7,245 nucleotides of DNA from Acidobacteriota bacterium (lineage in GTDB: Bacteria > Acidobacteriota > Terriglobia > UBA7540). Below are positions 1 to 6,691 of the stretch, one piece after another. The notes under the pieces were generated by a model. That model had not been told where the DNA came from and ran no database searches. It saw only the letters and a list, made by a program, of their open reading frames with translations. A program made the translations under genes and the position numbers. The stretch covers positions 1 to 7,245 of the forward strand of contig JAJYJL010000393.1 in assembly GCA_021789565.1 (NCBI GenBank). The letters are read 5' to 3'. Position 1 is the first letter of the stretch, and every line of letters begins with the position of its first letter.

Positions 1-362
1 ACGATCTTGAATGGAAACCGGTGGACGGCCAAAAGCCGATTGAAGTCCTTGCGGCGAATACTGACAAGAGCATTATGCTGCAACTCGATGTGGGCACTTG
101 TCTTGAGACCGGCAACGATCCTGTAGCCTGGATCAAGAGAAATCCCGGCCGCATCCGCTCTCTCCATCTCAAGAACTGGTCTCCCAAAGGGGGCTATGCG
201 GTGCTGTTTAGCGAAGGCGTAGCGCCGTGGAAAAAGATTTTCGCTGCTGCTGAGAGCGTGGGTGGCGTTGAGTATTACCTGATCGAACAGGAAGGCAGTC
301 GATACTCCGAGATGAAAACTGCGGAGCTGTGCCTCCAGGAGTACCGCAGCCTGCGGGGCTGA
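1..362 (+). CDS. sugar phosphate isomerase/epimerase (TIM barrel), 3' part only
   Basis: This is the C-terminal 119 codons of a gene that begins before the window; the first complete codon is at position 3 and the stop is TGA at 360-362. The protein resembles the AP-endonuclease-2-like TIM-barrel family of xylose isomerase/sugar epimerase relatives. Visible family marks are the strand motif LQLDVG (Asp about residue 29 of the fragment), RIRSLHLKNW (His about 55) and the C-terminal IEQE (Glu about 95-97); in the family these positions supply ligands for a divalent metal. The ending GVEYYLIEQEGS is typical for this group. HLKN replaces the more usual HLKD, a mild variation. It probably interconverts keto and aldo sugars or epimerises a sugar in the cytoplasm. 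The exact substrate cannot be read from the sequence; the downstream FucP-like transporter suggests a deoxysugar or related monosaccharide. Confidence 0.85.
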   Translation, partial: DLEWKPVDGQKPIEVLAANTDKSIMLQLDVGTCLETGNDPVAWIKRNPGRIRSLHLKNWSPKGGYAVLFSEGVAPWKKIFAAAESVGGVEYYLIEQEGSRYSEMKTAELCLQEYRSLRG

Positions 363-453
363 ATCGTTACTCCCAATCAAATTCACGAGGGCCATTCAAA
401 CCATTGCGAATTCGTATGCTCAAAAAGGCCCTGGCCCCTGGCGGATCTAAATC

Positions 454-1782
454 ATGAACATGAACTCTCAATCGAACAAACGTCCTGCTTTGTTTTCTCC
501 GGGAAACACAATACCTTTTGTTCTGGTAACGGTTCTGTTCTTTCTGTGGGGAATTCCCAACAATCTGAATGACATTCTCATCAAGCAGTTCATGACCTCG
601 TTCCAGATCACACGCCTTCAGGCAGGCTTGGTGCAGTCGGCGTTCTATCTGGGATATTTCTGCCTGGCCATGCCAGCTGCCCTCCTGATGCGAAGGTTCG
701 GATACAAAGCAGGTCTTGTCACCGGCCTGCTGCTCTTCGGCTCCGGAGCGTTCCTGTTCTGGCCCGCGGCCATCCTGGGACGGTACGGATTTTTCCTGTT
801 CGCATTGTTCGTCATCGCCAGCGGCCTCGCATTCCTGGAAACCGGCTCAAACACTTTCATCGCCGTGCTAGGTGACCCCAGGACTTCTGAGCAACGGCTG
901 AATCTTTCACAGTCTTTCAACCCACTAGGTTCAATCACGGGAGCACTGGGAGGCACAGTTTTCATCTTTTCAGGAATTGAGCTGAGCCGCCGGCAGATTG
1001 ACACGCTCAAGGCTCAGGGCACGCTCGGAGCTTACCTTCAAAGCGAAACCTTGCGCGTGGTGCGGCCTTACATGGTCCTTGGCGTGGTCGTTTGGATCAT
1101 GGCGTTTTTGATTCTGAGAACGAAGTTCCCCCAGATCAAAGAAGAAGCCCAGGCAAAGGATGCGCGCGACAAAGGCAGGTTCAGTGACCTGCTGCACTAC
1201 CCGCATTTTCTTCAGGGAATCTCAGCGCAATTCTTCTATGTGGGCGCGCAGGTGGGAACCTGGAGTTTCCTGATCCAATACATCCAGGACTACACGCACC
1301 AAACCGAAAAGATCGCCGGCTACCTGTTGACCGGAAGCCTGGTGGCATTCGGTGTGGGCCGGTTTGTGGCTACCTACCTGATGAAATTCTTCCGCCCCAA
1401 CAAGCTAATGGGCGTTTATGGAATCATCAACGTGGGGCTGGTGGCAACCGGGGTACTGTTTCCAGGCTGGGTCGGAGTCGGAGCCGTATTCCTCACAAGC
1501 TTCTTCATGTCTTTGATGTTCCCCACGATTTACGCGCTCAGCATCAAAGGGCTGGGCACAAACACCAAGCTCGGCGGGTCCTGCATCGTCATGGCAATTG
1601 TCGGAGGTGCCGCAGCTCCGCCGGTCATGGGACTTTTTTATGGAATTTGGCACAGTATGGCCATCGCGATGATTGTGCCGCTTATCTGTTACGCCGTGGT
1701 CACGCATTACGCGTATTACGGCTCCAGAATGCACGTCAGCCACGCGGAATCAGCAGAGGTTTCAGAACCTGCGACTATGTGA
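454..1782 (+). CDS. fucP: L-fucose:H+ symporter-like permease (MFS, FHS family)
   Basis: This is a 442-residue integral inner-membrane sugar:proton symporter of the major facilitator superfamily, with about twelve hydrophobic segments and the usual length of the family. It matches E. coli FucP in many places: LFFLWGIPNNLNDIL near the N-terminus, QAGLVQSAFYLGYF, the FLFWPAA segment, GLAFLETGSN, and AQFFYVGAQVGTWSF in the second half. Two acidic residues central to FucP proton coupling and sugar binding (Asp46 and Glu135 in E. coli) are preserved as Asp40 and Glu129, so transport should be proton-driven. The start at 454 is chosen because the reading frame gains family similarity from about residue 18; the ribosome site is weak (GCGG about 10 bases upstream) and Met3 is an alternative. 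The gene lies 91 bases after the isomerase and 92 before the dehydrogenase, probably in one operon. The real substrate could be fucose, galactose, glucose or another monosaccharide transported by FHS members. Confidence 0.88.
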   Translation: MNMNSQSNKRPALFSPGNTIPFVLVTVLFFLWGIPNNLNDILIKQFMTSFQITRLQAGLVQSAFYLGYFCLAMPAALLMRRFGYKAGLVTGLLLFGSGAFLFWPAAILGRYGFFLFALFVIASGLAFLETGSNTFIAVLGDPRTSEQRLNLSQSFNPLGSITGALGGTVFIFSGIELSRRQIDTLKAQGTLGAYLQSETLRVVRPYMVLGVVVWIMAFLILRTKFPQIKEEAQAKDARDKGRFSDLLHYPHFLQGISAQFFYVGAQVGTWSFLIQYIQDYTHQTEKIAGYLLTGSLVAFGVGRFVATYLMKFFRPNKLMGVYGIINVGLVATGVLFPGWVGVGAVFLTSFFMSLMFPTIYALSIKGLGTNTKLGGSCIVMAIVGGAAAPPVMGLFYGIWHSMAIAMIVPLICYAVVTHYAYYGSRMHVSHAESAEVSEPATM

Positions 1783-1818
1783 TGGGTACGGCAAGAAGGC
1801 GGCACCAGGTCCACCTGA

Positions 1819-1854
1819 GTTTCAGTTGTCCCATATTCTTCGGCAACTGATAAC
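1819..1854. promoter_or_regulatory. imperfect inverted repeat between permease and dehydrogenase genes
   Basis: The left arm GTTTCAGTTG (1819-1828) pairs with the right arm CAACTGATAAC (1844-1854). Seven central bases (TCAGTTG/CAACTGA) match perfectly and three more match outside a single bulged base. The 15-base spacer is fairly AT-rich. It sits 20 bases before the dehydrogenase start and does not overlap its ribosome site. It could be an operator for a sugar-responsive repressor or an intercistronic mRNA hairpin that sets the relative expression of the two genes. No T-run follows, so it is not a classical terminator. Confidence 0.4.
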
Positions 1855-1874
1855 GGCTGTTTCAAGGAGCATGT

Positions 1875-2645
1875 ATGAACGGGTTCCCTGAATTTAGTCT
1901 TGCCGGGCAGGTGGCACTGGTGACAGGAGCGGCACGTGGTCTGGGGCGTGCGATTTCGCTGGCACTGGCGAATGCCCGTGCGGATGTGGCGCTTGGCCTG
2001 CGTGACTGGGTCACCGGATCCGATCTCGATCAACAAATCGACGCCATCGGTCGAAAGGCGATTCGTCTGCAGATGGACATGGCTCATCTTGACCAGATCA
2101 ACAGAGCCGTCGAAGACGTTGTCGCGCGCTTTGGCCGGCTCGACATTCTGGTCAACAATGCAGGAGTGGCGCCGGGCAATCCCGCGGAAGATTTCACGGA
2201 AGAAGATTTCGATTACACCGTGGCTGTGAACGTGAAAGGGACCTTTTTTGCCAGCCAGGCAGCAGCTCGCGTGATGATCCGGCAAAAACGCGGCCGCATT
2301 ATCAACATGAGCTCGCAGGCGGGCTTTGTGGCGTTGCCCACGGAATCCGTGTACTGCACCACTAAGGCCGCCATTGCGCACATGACCAAATGCCTTGCCG
2401 TCGAGTGGGGCAAATACAACATTACAGTGAATGCGGTTGCACCTACGTTTATCTTTACCCCCGGAACGGAAGAGGCGCTGGCAGACCCGGCATTCCGCGC
2501 CGACACCATCGAGCGGATTGCGGCGTTGCATAGGATTGGCGAGCCGATGGAGGTAACAGGCGCAGTGGTCTTTCTGGCATCGCCCGCTGCATCCTTGATC
2601 ACCGGCCACACCATTCTGATCGACGGTGGCTGGACAGCCCGATAG
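1875..2645 (+). CDS. SDR-family oxidoreductase, probable sugar or sugar-acid dehydrogenase
   Basis: This is a 256-residue classical short-chain dehydrogenase/reductase, a cytoplasmic NAD(P)-dependent enzyme of normal family length. The Rossmann glycine motif TGAARGLG is at residues 17-24, NNAG at 94-97, the structural/catalytic Asn is at 119 (NVKG), the catalytic Ser is at 147 (MSSQAG), and YxxxK is Tyr160/Lys164. The C-terminus has the usual ITGHTILIDGGW. All tetrad residues are present, so it should be active. The start is set by AAGGAG at 1864-1869, five bases upstream of the ATG. It resembles gluconate 5-dehydrogenase, 2-deoxygluconate dehydrogenase and related sugar-acid dehydrogenases. 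Placed after a FucP-like permease and a sugar isomerase, it probably oxidises the imported sugar or a derived acid. L-fucose dehydrogenase is one possibility, but sequence alone does not fix the substrate. The stop is TAG. Confidence 0.88.
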   Translation: MNGFPEFSLAGQVALVTGAARGLGRAISLALANARADVALGLRDWVTGSDLDQQIDAIGRKAIRLQMDMAHLDQINRAVEDVVARFGRLDILVNNAGVAPGNPAEDFTEEDFDYTVAVNVKGTFFASQAAARVMIRQKRGRIINMSSQAGFVALPTESVYCTTKAAIAHMTKCLAVEWGKYNITVNAVAPTFIFTPGTEEALADPAFRADTIERIAALHRIGEPMEVTGAVVFLASPAASLITGHTILIDGGWTAR

Positions 2646-2721
2646 CATCAGTGATCCTGGTAATGGGGAACTATTGCCGGCGGGCCAGTAGACAATAATA
2701 GCCGCACACGAAAGCAGACGG

Positions 2722-3111
2722 TCACCCTTCAACAATCTCGCTCCTGTAGCGTTCGAACAGAGCGATAAATTCCTTCTTCTCCCTGGCGGGGACCTTAAAA
2801 TGGTCCAGAGCAGCAGCGGTGTGCCGGAGAGCTAATTCCCATTCGTGCGCGTTGATCCCAAGTCCAGCGTGTGCCGTCTTCATGTCGCGGCCGGTGTAAA
2901 CACACGGGCCTCCAGAGAGGGCGCACATCTGGCCGACGAGCAACTCCCGCCCCCGCCGGACCGAATCGAGGCTGCGCCCGCCTCCAAAACGCGCGAACGC
3001 AGGATCTGCACGCATACGGGCCAGGAGATCGTCAACAATTGCCGCGACGGCATCGTAACCCCCAAGCCGTTAATAAAGCCTTTTGCCCGTTTTCCTTGCG
3101 ATGGATCGCAT
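2722..3111 (-). pseudogene. group I truncated haemoglobin, interrupted by an in-frame TAA
   Basis: Read from ATG at 3111-3109, the frame gives 13 codons (ending RLY), a TAA at 3072-3070, then 115 codons to the true stop TGA at 2724-2722. After the TAA the same frame continues straight into the conserved start of a group I truncated globin: RLGGYDAVAAIVDDLL, then ADPAFARF, GGPCVYTGRDMKTAHAGLGI, and a C-terminal helix ending EIVEG. The total of about 129 residues is the normal family length. The proximal haem-binding His is in MKTAHAG (codon 2871-2869). The TAA replaces the residue between Tyr and Arg in the usual LY(E/D)RLGG motif, so GAA to TAA is the simplest history. The family binds O2 or NO, often for NO detoxification. 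Translation could restart at ATG 3015, but that lacks a ribosome site and would remove the first helices. I am confident in the family; whether the break is real or an assembly error is open. Confidence 0.88.
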
Positions 3112-3118
3112 GGATAGT

Positions 3119-3126
3119 CCCTCCTT
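3119..3126 (-). promoter_or_regulatory. strong Shine-Dalgarno of the globin gene
   Basis: On the minus strand this reads AAGGAGGG, seven bases before the ATG at 3111-3109. It fixes the original start of the globin upstream of the in-frame TAA and shows that the 13 codons before the stop belong to the gene. Confidence 0.75.
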
Positions 3127-3297
3127 CCTCATCTTGCTGATGGTTGAACGGATTCGTAGTGGTGTCAAGCCAGACAGCCCGTGCGACCTGCATAGCTGGT
3201 AGTTTATCCCGCCGCCTATCGGCACAAAGACACCCCTATTTTTCCTTCTTTTCCTCGGGGCAGTTTGAGTGGTACTCTATGCTGCATTATTCAGAAT

Positions 3298-3302
3298 GGA
3301 GG
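3298..3302 (+). promoter_or_regulatory. Shine-Dalgarno deciding the start of the C45/PLB-like hydrolase
   Basis: GGAGG lies five bases before the ATG at 3308. It favours that start over in-frame candidates at 3269 and 3296, which would put the ribosome site inside the gene and add residues before the twin-arginine signal. Confidence 0.75.
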
Positions 3303-3307
3303 CAGCT

Positions 3308-4735
3308 ATGCATCGAAGGACATTCATCAAGAGGTCTCTGGCCGGTCTCGGCGGCGCGCTGCTGCTGGACGTCTCCTGCAGTTCAGCCAACCATCAACCG
3401 AAACCCGACCCCAGGCTGAAGGGCGCATTTCGCAGCCCGGAGAGAAATGGATGGACGTTCGTGCATTTGGAAGGGACGCCCGCGGAAATCGGTTACCAGC
3501 ATGGCTATCTGCTGGCTGACAAGATCGAAGACACCACAAAAGTTACCATGCTTGAACAGACGCACGGCCGGAAATACGATTGGAACTTCTATCGCGACGC
3601 CGCAAAGAACATGCTGTGGCCGAAGATCGAGGCGGAATACCGCGAGGAGCTTCAAGGCATCGCCGACGGACTGAATGCCCGCGGAAGCAAGTTCGACCTT
3701 TGGGACGTGGTTTCCCTGAACGCTTCAATGGAGTGGAGTTACTACGTCAAAGAATATGACAAGACGCATCAGGCTGAAAAGTCCGCCGAACTGGCCGTGC
3801 CCGAACATTGCAGCGCCTTCGCGGCCACTGGCAGCTACACGCGCGATGGCAAGATTGTGATCGCCCACAATTGCTGGACCGGATATCTGGACGGTGAGCG
3901 CTGGACCATCATCTACGACATCGTTCCCTCGCACGGCTACCGCATCCTGATGGATGGTTTTCCGGGCTTCATCCACAGTGGCGATGATTTTGGAATCAAC
4001 TCTGCTGGGATCGCCATTACGGAAACAACCATTTCCGGCTTCTCCGGATACGACCCCACGGGCATTCCGGAATTCGCGCGGGCCCGCAAGGGCATGCAGT
4101 ATTCGAATTCCATTGACGACTACGTCCGCATCATGAAGGATGGCAACAACGGTGGTTACGCGAACAACTGGCTGATCGCCGACCACAAGACGAATGAGGT
4201 TGCGGACCTGGAACTGGGATTGAAGAACGTCAACCTCTGGCGCTCGAAGGATGGCTGCTTTGTAGGCTCAAACTTTCCAGTAAGTCCCAAACTGGCGAGC
4301 GAGGAAACCAATTTCAACCTGAACGACATGGGTGCAAGCGCCAACGCGCGGCACGTGCGCTGGAACCAACTGATGGCTGAGAACAAGGGCAAAATTGAAA
4401 TCGCAATGGCACAGAAGTTTCTGGGTGACCACTATGATACTTTCGCAAAGAAGTTCGACCCGAACGAGCGCACACTGTGCGGACACGTGGATCTTTCGCC
4501 ACGAGGGTCGGGCACCTGGCAGCCGCCGTACGGAATTGCGGGCGCCGTGCAAAACAAAGGCGCGGACGCAGCCATGATTGAAAAGATGGTCCTCACAGCT
4601 TCTGCAGGCCATTGCTGCGGGATAGGCTTCAACGCCGCCGAACACCTGAAGAAACATCCGGAGTTTGACTGGCAGGCGCCACTGCTGCGCGACATGCCGT
4701 CAGAACCCTGGACGACGTTCAGCATTGCCACCTAG
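3308..4735 (+). CDS. Tat-exported phospholipase B-like / C45-type Ntn-hydrolase
   Basis: This is a 475-residue exported hydrolase. It opens with a twin-arginine signal: MHRRTFIKRSLAG matches RRxF-x-K, followed by a short hydrophobic stretch and a Cys (LLLDVSCSS, about residues 19-25). That Cys might be lipidated, but the Asp at -3 makes a poor lipobox. The mature part has GTPAEIGYQHGYLLA early, then HCSAFAATGS with Cys168 as the expected N-terminal nucleophile, followed by GKIVIAHNCW and later GINSAGIAITETTI. This arrangement is shared by lysosomal phospholipase B-like proteins and by C45 acyltransferases/hydrolases. In those families the chain cuts itself just before the Cys (here His167/Cys168) to make two subunits. 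The substrate is probably an amide or ester such as an N-acyl compound or lipid outside the cytoplasm, but it cannot be specified. All key motifs are present and the frame is intact. The gene is divergent from the globin, and its stop is TAG. Confidence 0.85.
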   Translation: MHRRTFIKRSLAGLGGALLLDVSCSSANHQPKPDPRLKGAFRSPERNGWTFVHLEGTPAEIGYQHGYLLADKIEDTTKVTMLEQTHGRKYDWNFYRDAAKNMLWPKIEAEYREELQGIADGLNARGSKFDLWDVVSLNASMEWSYYVKEYDKTHQAEKSAELAVPEHCSAFAATGSYTRDGKIVIAHNCWTGYLDGERWTIIYDIVPSHGYRILMDGFPGFIHSGDDFGINSAGIAITETTISGFSGYDPTGIPEFARARKGMQYSNSIDDYVRIMKDGNNGGYANNWLIADHKTNEVADLELGLKNVNLWRSKDGCFVGSNFPVSPKLASEETNFNLNDMGASANARHVRWNQLMAENKGKIEIAMAQKFLGDHYDTFAKKFDPNERTLCGHVDLSPRGSGTWQPPYGIAGAVQNKGADAAMIEKMVLTASAGHCCGIGFNAAEHLKKHPEFDWQAPLLRDMPSEPWTTFSIAT

Positions 4736-4780
4736 AGAATCGGGCTCGGCCATCCGTTTAAATCATCGCCTGCAGTAAGG

Positions 4781-4806
4781 CCGGGACTCGCAGTTCCGGT
4801 TTCGTT
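4781..4806 (+). terminator. possible terminator hairpin after the hydrolase gene
   Basis: CCGGGACT (4781-4788) pairs with AGTTCCGG (4792-4799) around a CGC loop, giving an eight-pair stem with one G-T pair. A short T-rich tail TTTCGTT follows. It lies 45 bases after the hydrolase stop and before the convergent minus-strand gene end at 4825. The tail is interrupted, so its strength is uncertain. Confidence 0.45.
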
Positions 4807-4824
4807 GCAATGCTTCGCCTTGTT

Positions 4825-5566
4825 TCACTTGCCCTTGAAAAGAAGAATGAGGTCGATGATCAGGATGATAACGATGGAGAGTTCCAACACAAACGAGCGC
4901 GGCTGCTCGAACTGGTCGACCACGACCTGGCAGAATTCCCCCGCAGTGCCCAATTTCTCACCCACCAGTCGCCTGTGGTCCGGAACTCCCACCATTGCCG
5001 CCGCCATGCGATAAAGCCGGGCATAGAACATATCGCTCAGAAATTTGATTGCGTTGTCCGTCCGCTCTGCAAGCTCCATCACATCCAGGCGAATCATGTT
5101 CAAGCGTTTAGCCTCCCGGGCCCAGCCGCCATCGGCAACAGGGCCGCTGAGGCATTCAGGTGACCGGTACAATTTATCCAGAACACGCGTAAGCAAATTG
5201 TCATAATGGCGAAACTCGAGAAGTTGCGTATTTGCATACCCAAGGACCTGAATGGTGGGGGGCAGCGCCCTCCGCCGTGTCGTAGACCAGCGCCGCCGTC
5301 CAGCCGACCACGAGCAAATCGGAGGGATAATACGAAAGGCTCGATTGCATGATCTGCGGCCGTTCCACATCGGAAAGGAAACGCACCTCTCCGTGAATGA
5401 TCTGCGCGATCTCCATCCCATGGTTTGCCAGCAATTCGCTGCCGTTGCGGGACGACTGTCCGGGTCGAGCGCCGTAGTAAATACTTACATCACAAGCGCA
5501 CCTGAGCTCAGGCGAGCACATTCCTCCTGTTGCAACAGACAGGAAAGCGTTCGTTTTAAGCAGCAA
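4825..5566 (-). pseudogene. RMD1/DUF155-like helical protein with C-terminal membrane segment, frameshifted
   Basis: Two overlapping minus-strand frames form one protein. The first part (frame of 5566, down to about 5262) carries MEIAQIIHGEVRFLS and SYYPSDLLVVGWTAALVYDT. The second part (frame ending TGA 4827-4825) carries YANTQLLEFRHYDNLL, LAERTDNAIKFLSDMFYARL and a hydrophobic tail, SIVIILIIDLILLF, ending in FKGK. The switch falls in a run of six C on the coding strand (G6 at 5257-5262 on the + strand); removing one C joins the two halves smoothly. The order of soluble helical part, long charged helices and one C-terminal membrane segment resembles RMD1/DUF155-type proteins, which lack a well-defined biochemical role; this is recalled similarity, not a search. 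The 5' end is unclear: 5566 is a TTG without a ribosome site, and the N-terminal part looks short, so it may also be truncated. It lies 44 bases downstream of the GYD gene, so co-transcription is likely. Confidence 0.6.
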
Positions 5567-5610
5567 CCGAAGATCAGAGAAAACCTCAGATTGGGTCTGA
5601 ACGCCCCCGG

Positions 5611-5931
5611 CTATTGCCCTGGACCCCGATACTTAACACCCTTCTGAATGGCCCGGTCCGCTTCCTCAATGGTAAGCAACGGGGTCGTGCTGGTACGGGC
5701 CAGTCCCGTAGAGCATGCAGCAAGGGCAACCGCCATCAGTGTTGCGCCGTCCGGAGCATCTATGATTGTCACCAAGTCGTAATCCCCGAACGTAAAATAC
5801 ATGGCTTCAAGCTTTGCCCCGACACTGGCTGCCGCCTTTTCAAGGACCGCCCTCCGGCCCGAGGCCTTGTCCTTGATAACCCCCTTGAAACCTTCCGCTG
5901 AATAAGTTGCTCGAACGAGAAACTTTGGCAT
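5611..5931 (-). CDS. GYD-domain protein
   Basis: This is a small 106-residue cytoplasmic protein starting MPKFLVRATYSAEGFKGV, with the signature FGDYD at residues 48-52 followed by LVTIIDAPD. Both are typical of the GYD family (ferredoxin-like fold, dimeric alpha-beta barrel relatives), usually about 95-110 residues. No reaction is established for the family. The ATG at 5931-5929 is chosen over an in-frame upstream start at 5973 because GGAGG (minus strand 5941-5937) sits five bases before it and the family begins with this MPK-type start. A TTGAAA box on the minus strand at 5973-5968 could be a -35 element, but no good -10 follows. The stop is TAG. This is the only minus-strand gene in the window without a visible defect. 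Confidence 0.85.
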   Translation of the reverse strand: MPKFLVRATYSAEGFKGVIKDKASGRRAVLEKAAASVGAKLEAMYFTFGDYDLVTIIDAPDGATLMAVALAACSTGLARTSTTPLLTIEEADRAIQKGVKYRGPGQ

Positions 5932-6132
5932 TTTAGCCTCCGTCTTACGAAAGATTTTGATTGAGTGTTTCAAGTTTAACAGGATTCAGGGCCTTGCGGA
6001 AACAAGCTCGCCACCTCTGCTGCGAATTCGTTTGTGACGCGTACCGCAGGCTAGGGCCGCAAGCCCAGGGAATGCTGCCGGTGATCATACGTGGGAAACA
6101 ATCGAGTTTGCCCAACAACATACGGAAACTGC

Positions 6133-6528
6133 TTAGAAACTGGTAAGGGTGGAGGTCTCATCCTTGTAAATCTCAAAGACCCGGTCAAGATGATTCTTGC
6201 GGATAACGGAAAGGAAATGGTCCGAGGCCAGGACGTAATTGATGTTTCCCCGCGCGTCGCGAACGGAGTTCTAAGCAGCGGCAAGACCGCCAACACCCCT
6301 GGCATCAATGCCAGCGGCTTCAAGCAGATCAATCACAAAGTTTCTGACGCCACGGTTAATCAACAATCGAAGCTGCTCAAGGAAAAAGGAACCACTCGCG
6401 CCCTGAACCAGATCGTCCTTTAAGTGGACGAAAACGATGTGTTCCCTCGGGCCGGCGAGCTTCGATGGACGAAAAGGGCTCGCATATGGTTTGGAATTGA
6501 TTAATGCAAGGTCCACGTCAATCCGCAT
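6133..6528 (-). pseudogene. STAS-domain (anti-sigma factor antagonist-like) gene, interrupted by an in-frame TAG
   Basis: From ATG at 6528-6526 the frame gives 85 codons, a TAG at 6273-6271, and 45 more codons to TAA at 6135-6133. The first part has the STAS pattern: HIVFVHLKDDLVQG, LRLLINRGVRNFVIDLLEA, then IDARGVGGLAAA. After the TAG, in the same frame, the expected last helices and strand continue: NSVRDARGNINYVLAS, FLSVIRKNHLDRVFEIY, ending TLTSF. The total of about 131 residues fits the family. STAS antagonists bind anti-sigma kinases and are switched by phosphorylation of a Ser in the DS-x-G motif; here that motif reads DARG, so the phosphorylatable Ser is Ala. Such a protein would be constitutive or non-canonical even before the nonsense change. 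AGGATGG, about ten bases upstream, is a moderate ribosome site. A possible promoter (TTGGCG at 6632-6627, 16-base spacing, GATAAA at 6610-6605, minus strand) lies in the 163-base gap to the hydrolase. Confidence 0.75.
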
Positions 6529-6691
6529 GTATGAACCATCCTGAATGGCACAAAAAAATCCCTCCAAGACAGGAACGCAGGGCATTGTCACTGAATAGCA
6601 ATCATTTATCACTAAGTTACTGATCCCGCCAAGTGACGAGTGGTATACCAGCGGGGCTGCCGGCAGAGGGAAGAAATCTTCGTGGGCCTTT

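Noticed and set aside
407..414. Palindrome CGAATTCG before the permease gene
   Set aside because: An eight-base palindrome is expected by chance, and no extended symmetry flanks it.
1716..2735. 339-codon open frame on the minus strand across the SDR gene
   Set aside because: It lies antisense to a well-conserved SDR, is rich in Cys/His/Arg as expected from a shadow frame, and shows no recognisable motif or ribosome site.
3112..3307. Promoter boxes in the divergent gap between globin and hydrolase
   Set aside because: TTGAGT near 3265 has no good -10 at 16-18 bases; a promoter must exist here, but I cannot place it.
3070..6273. Stop-codon reassignment (alternative genetic code) to explain the in-frame TAA and TAG
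   Set aside because: TAG ends the SDR, the C45/PLB-like and the GYD genes at their normal lengths, and both TAA and TAG would have to be reassigned; nothing else supports this.
6091..6423. 110-codon open frame on the plus strand
   Set aside because: It is antisense to the STAS gene, whose minus-strand frame shows clear domain homology; the plus-strand product shows none.
6587..6623. Two near-identical octamers (GTCACTGA and GTTACTGA) upstream of the STAS gene
   Set aside because: Two short copies with one mismatch in a 163-base gap are weak evidence for a regulator site.
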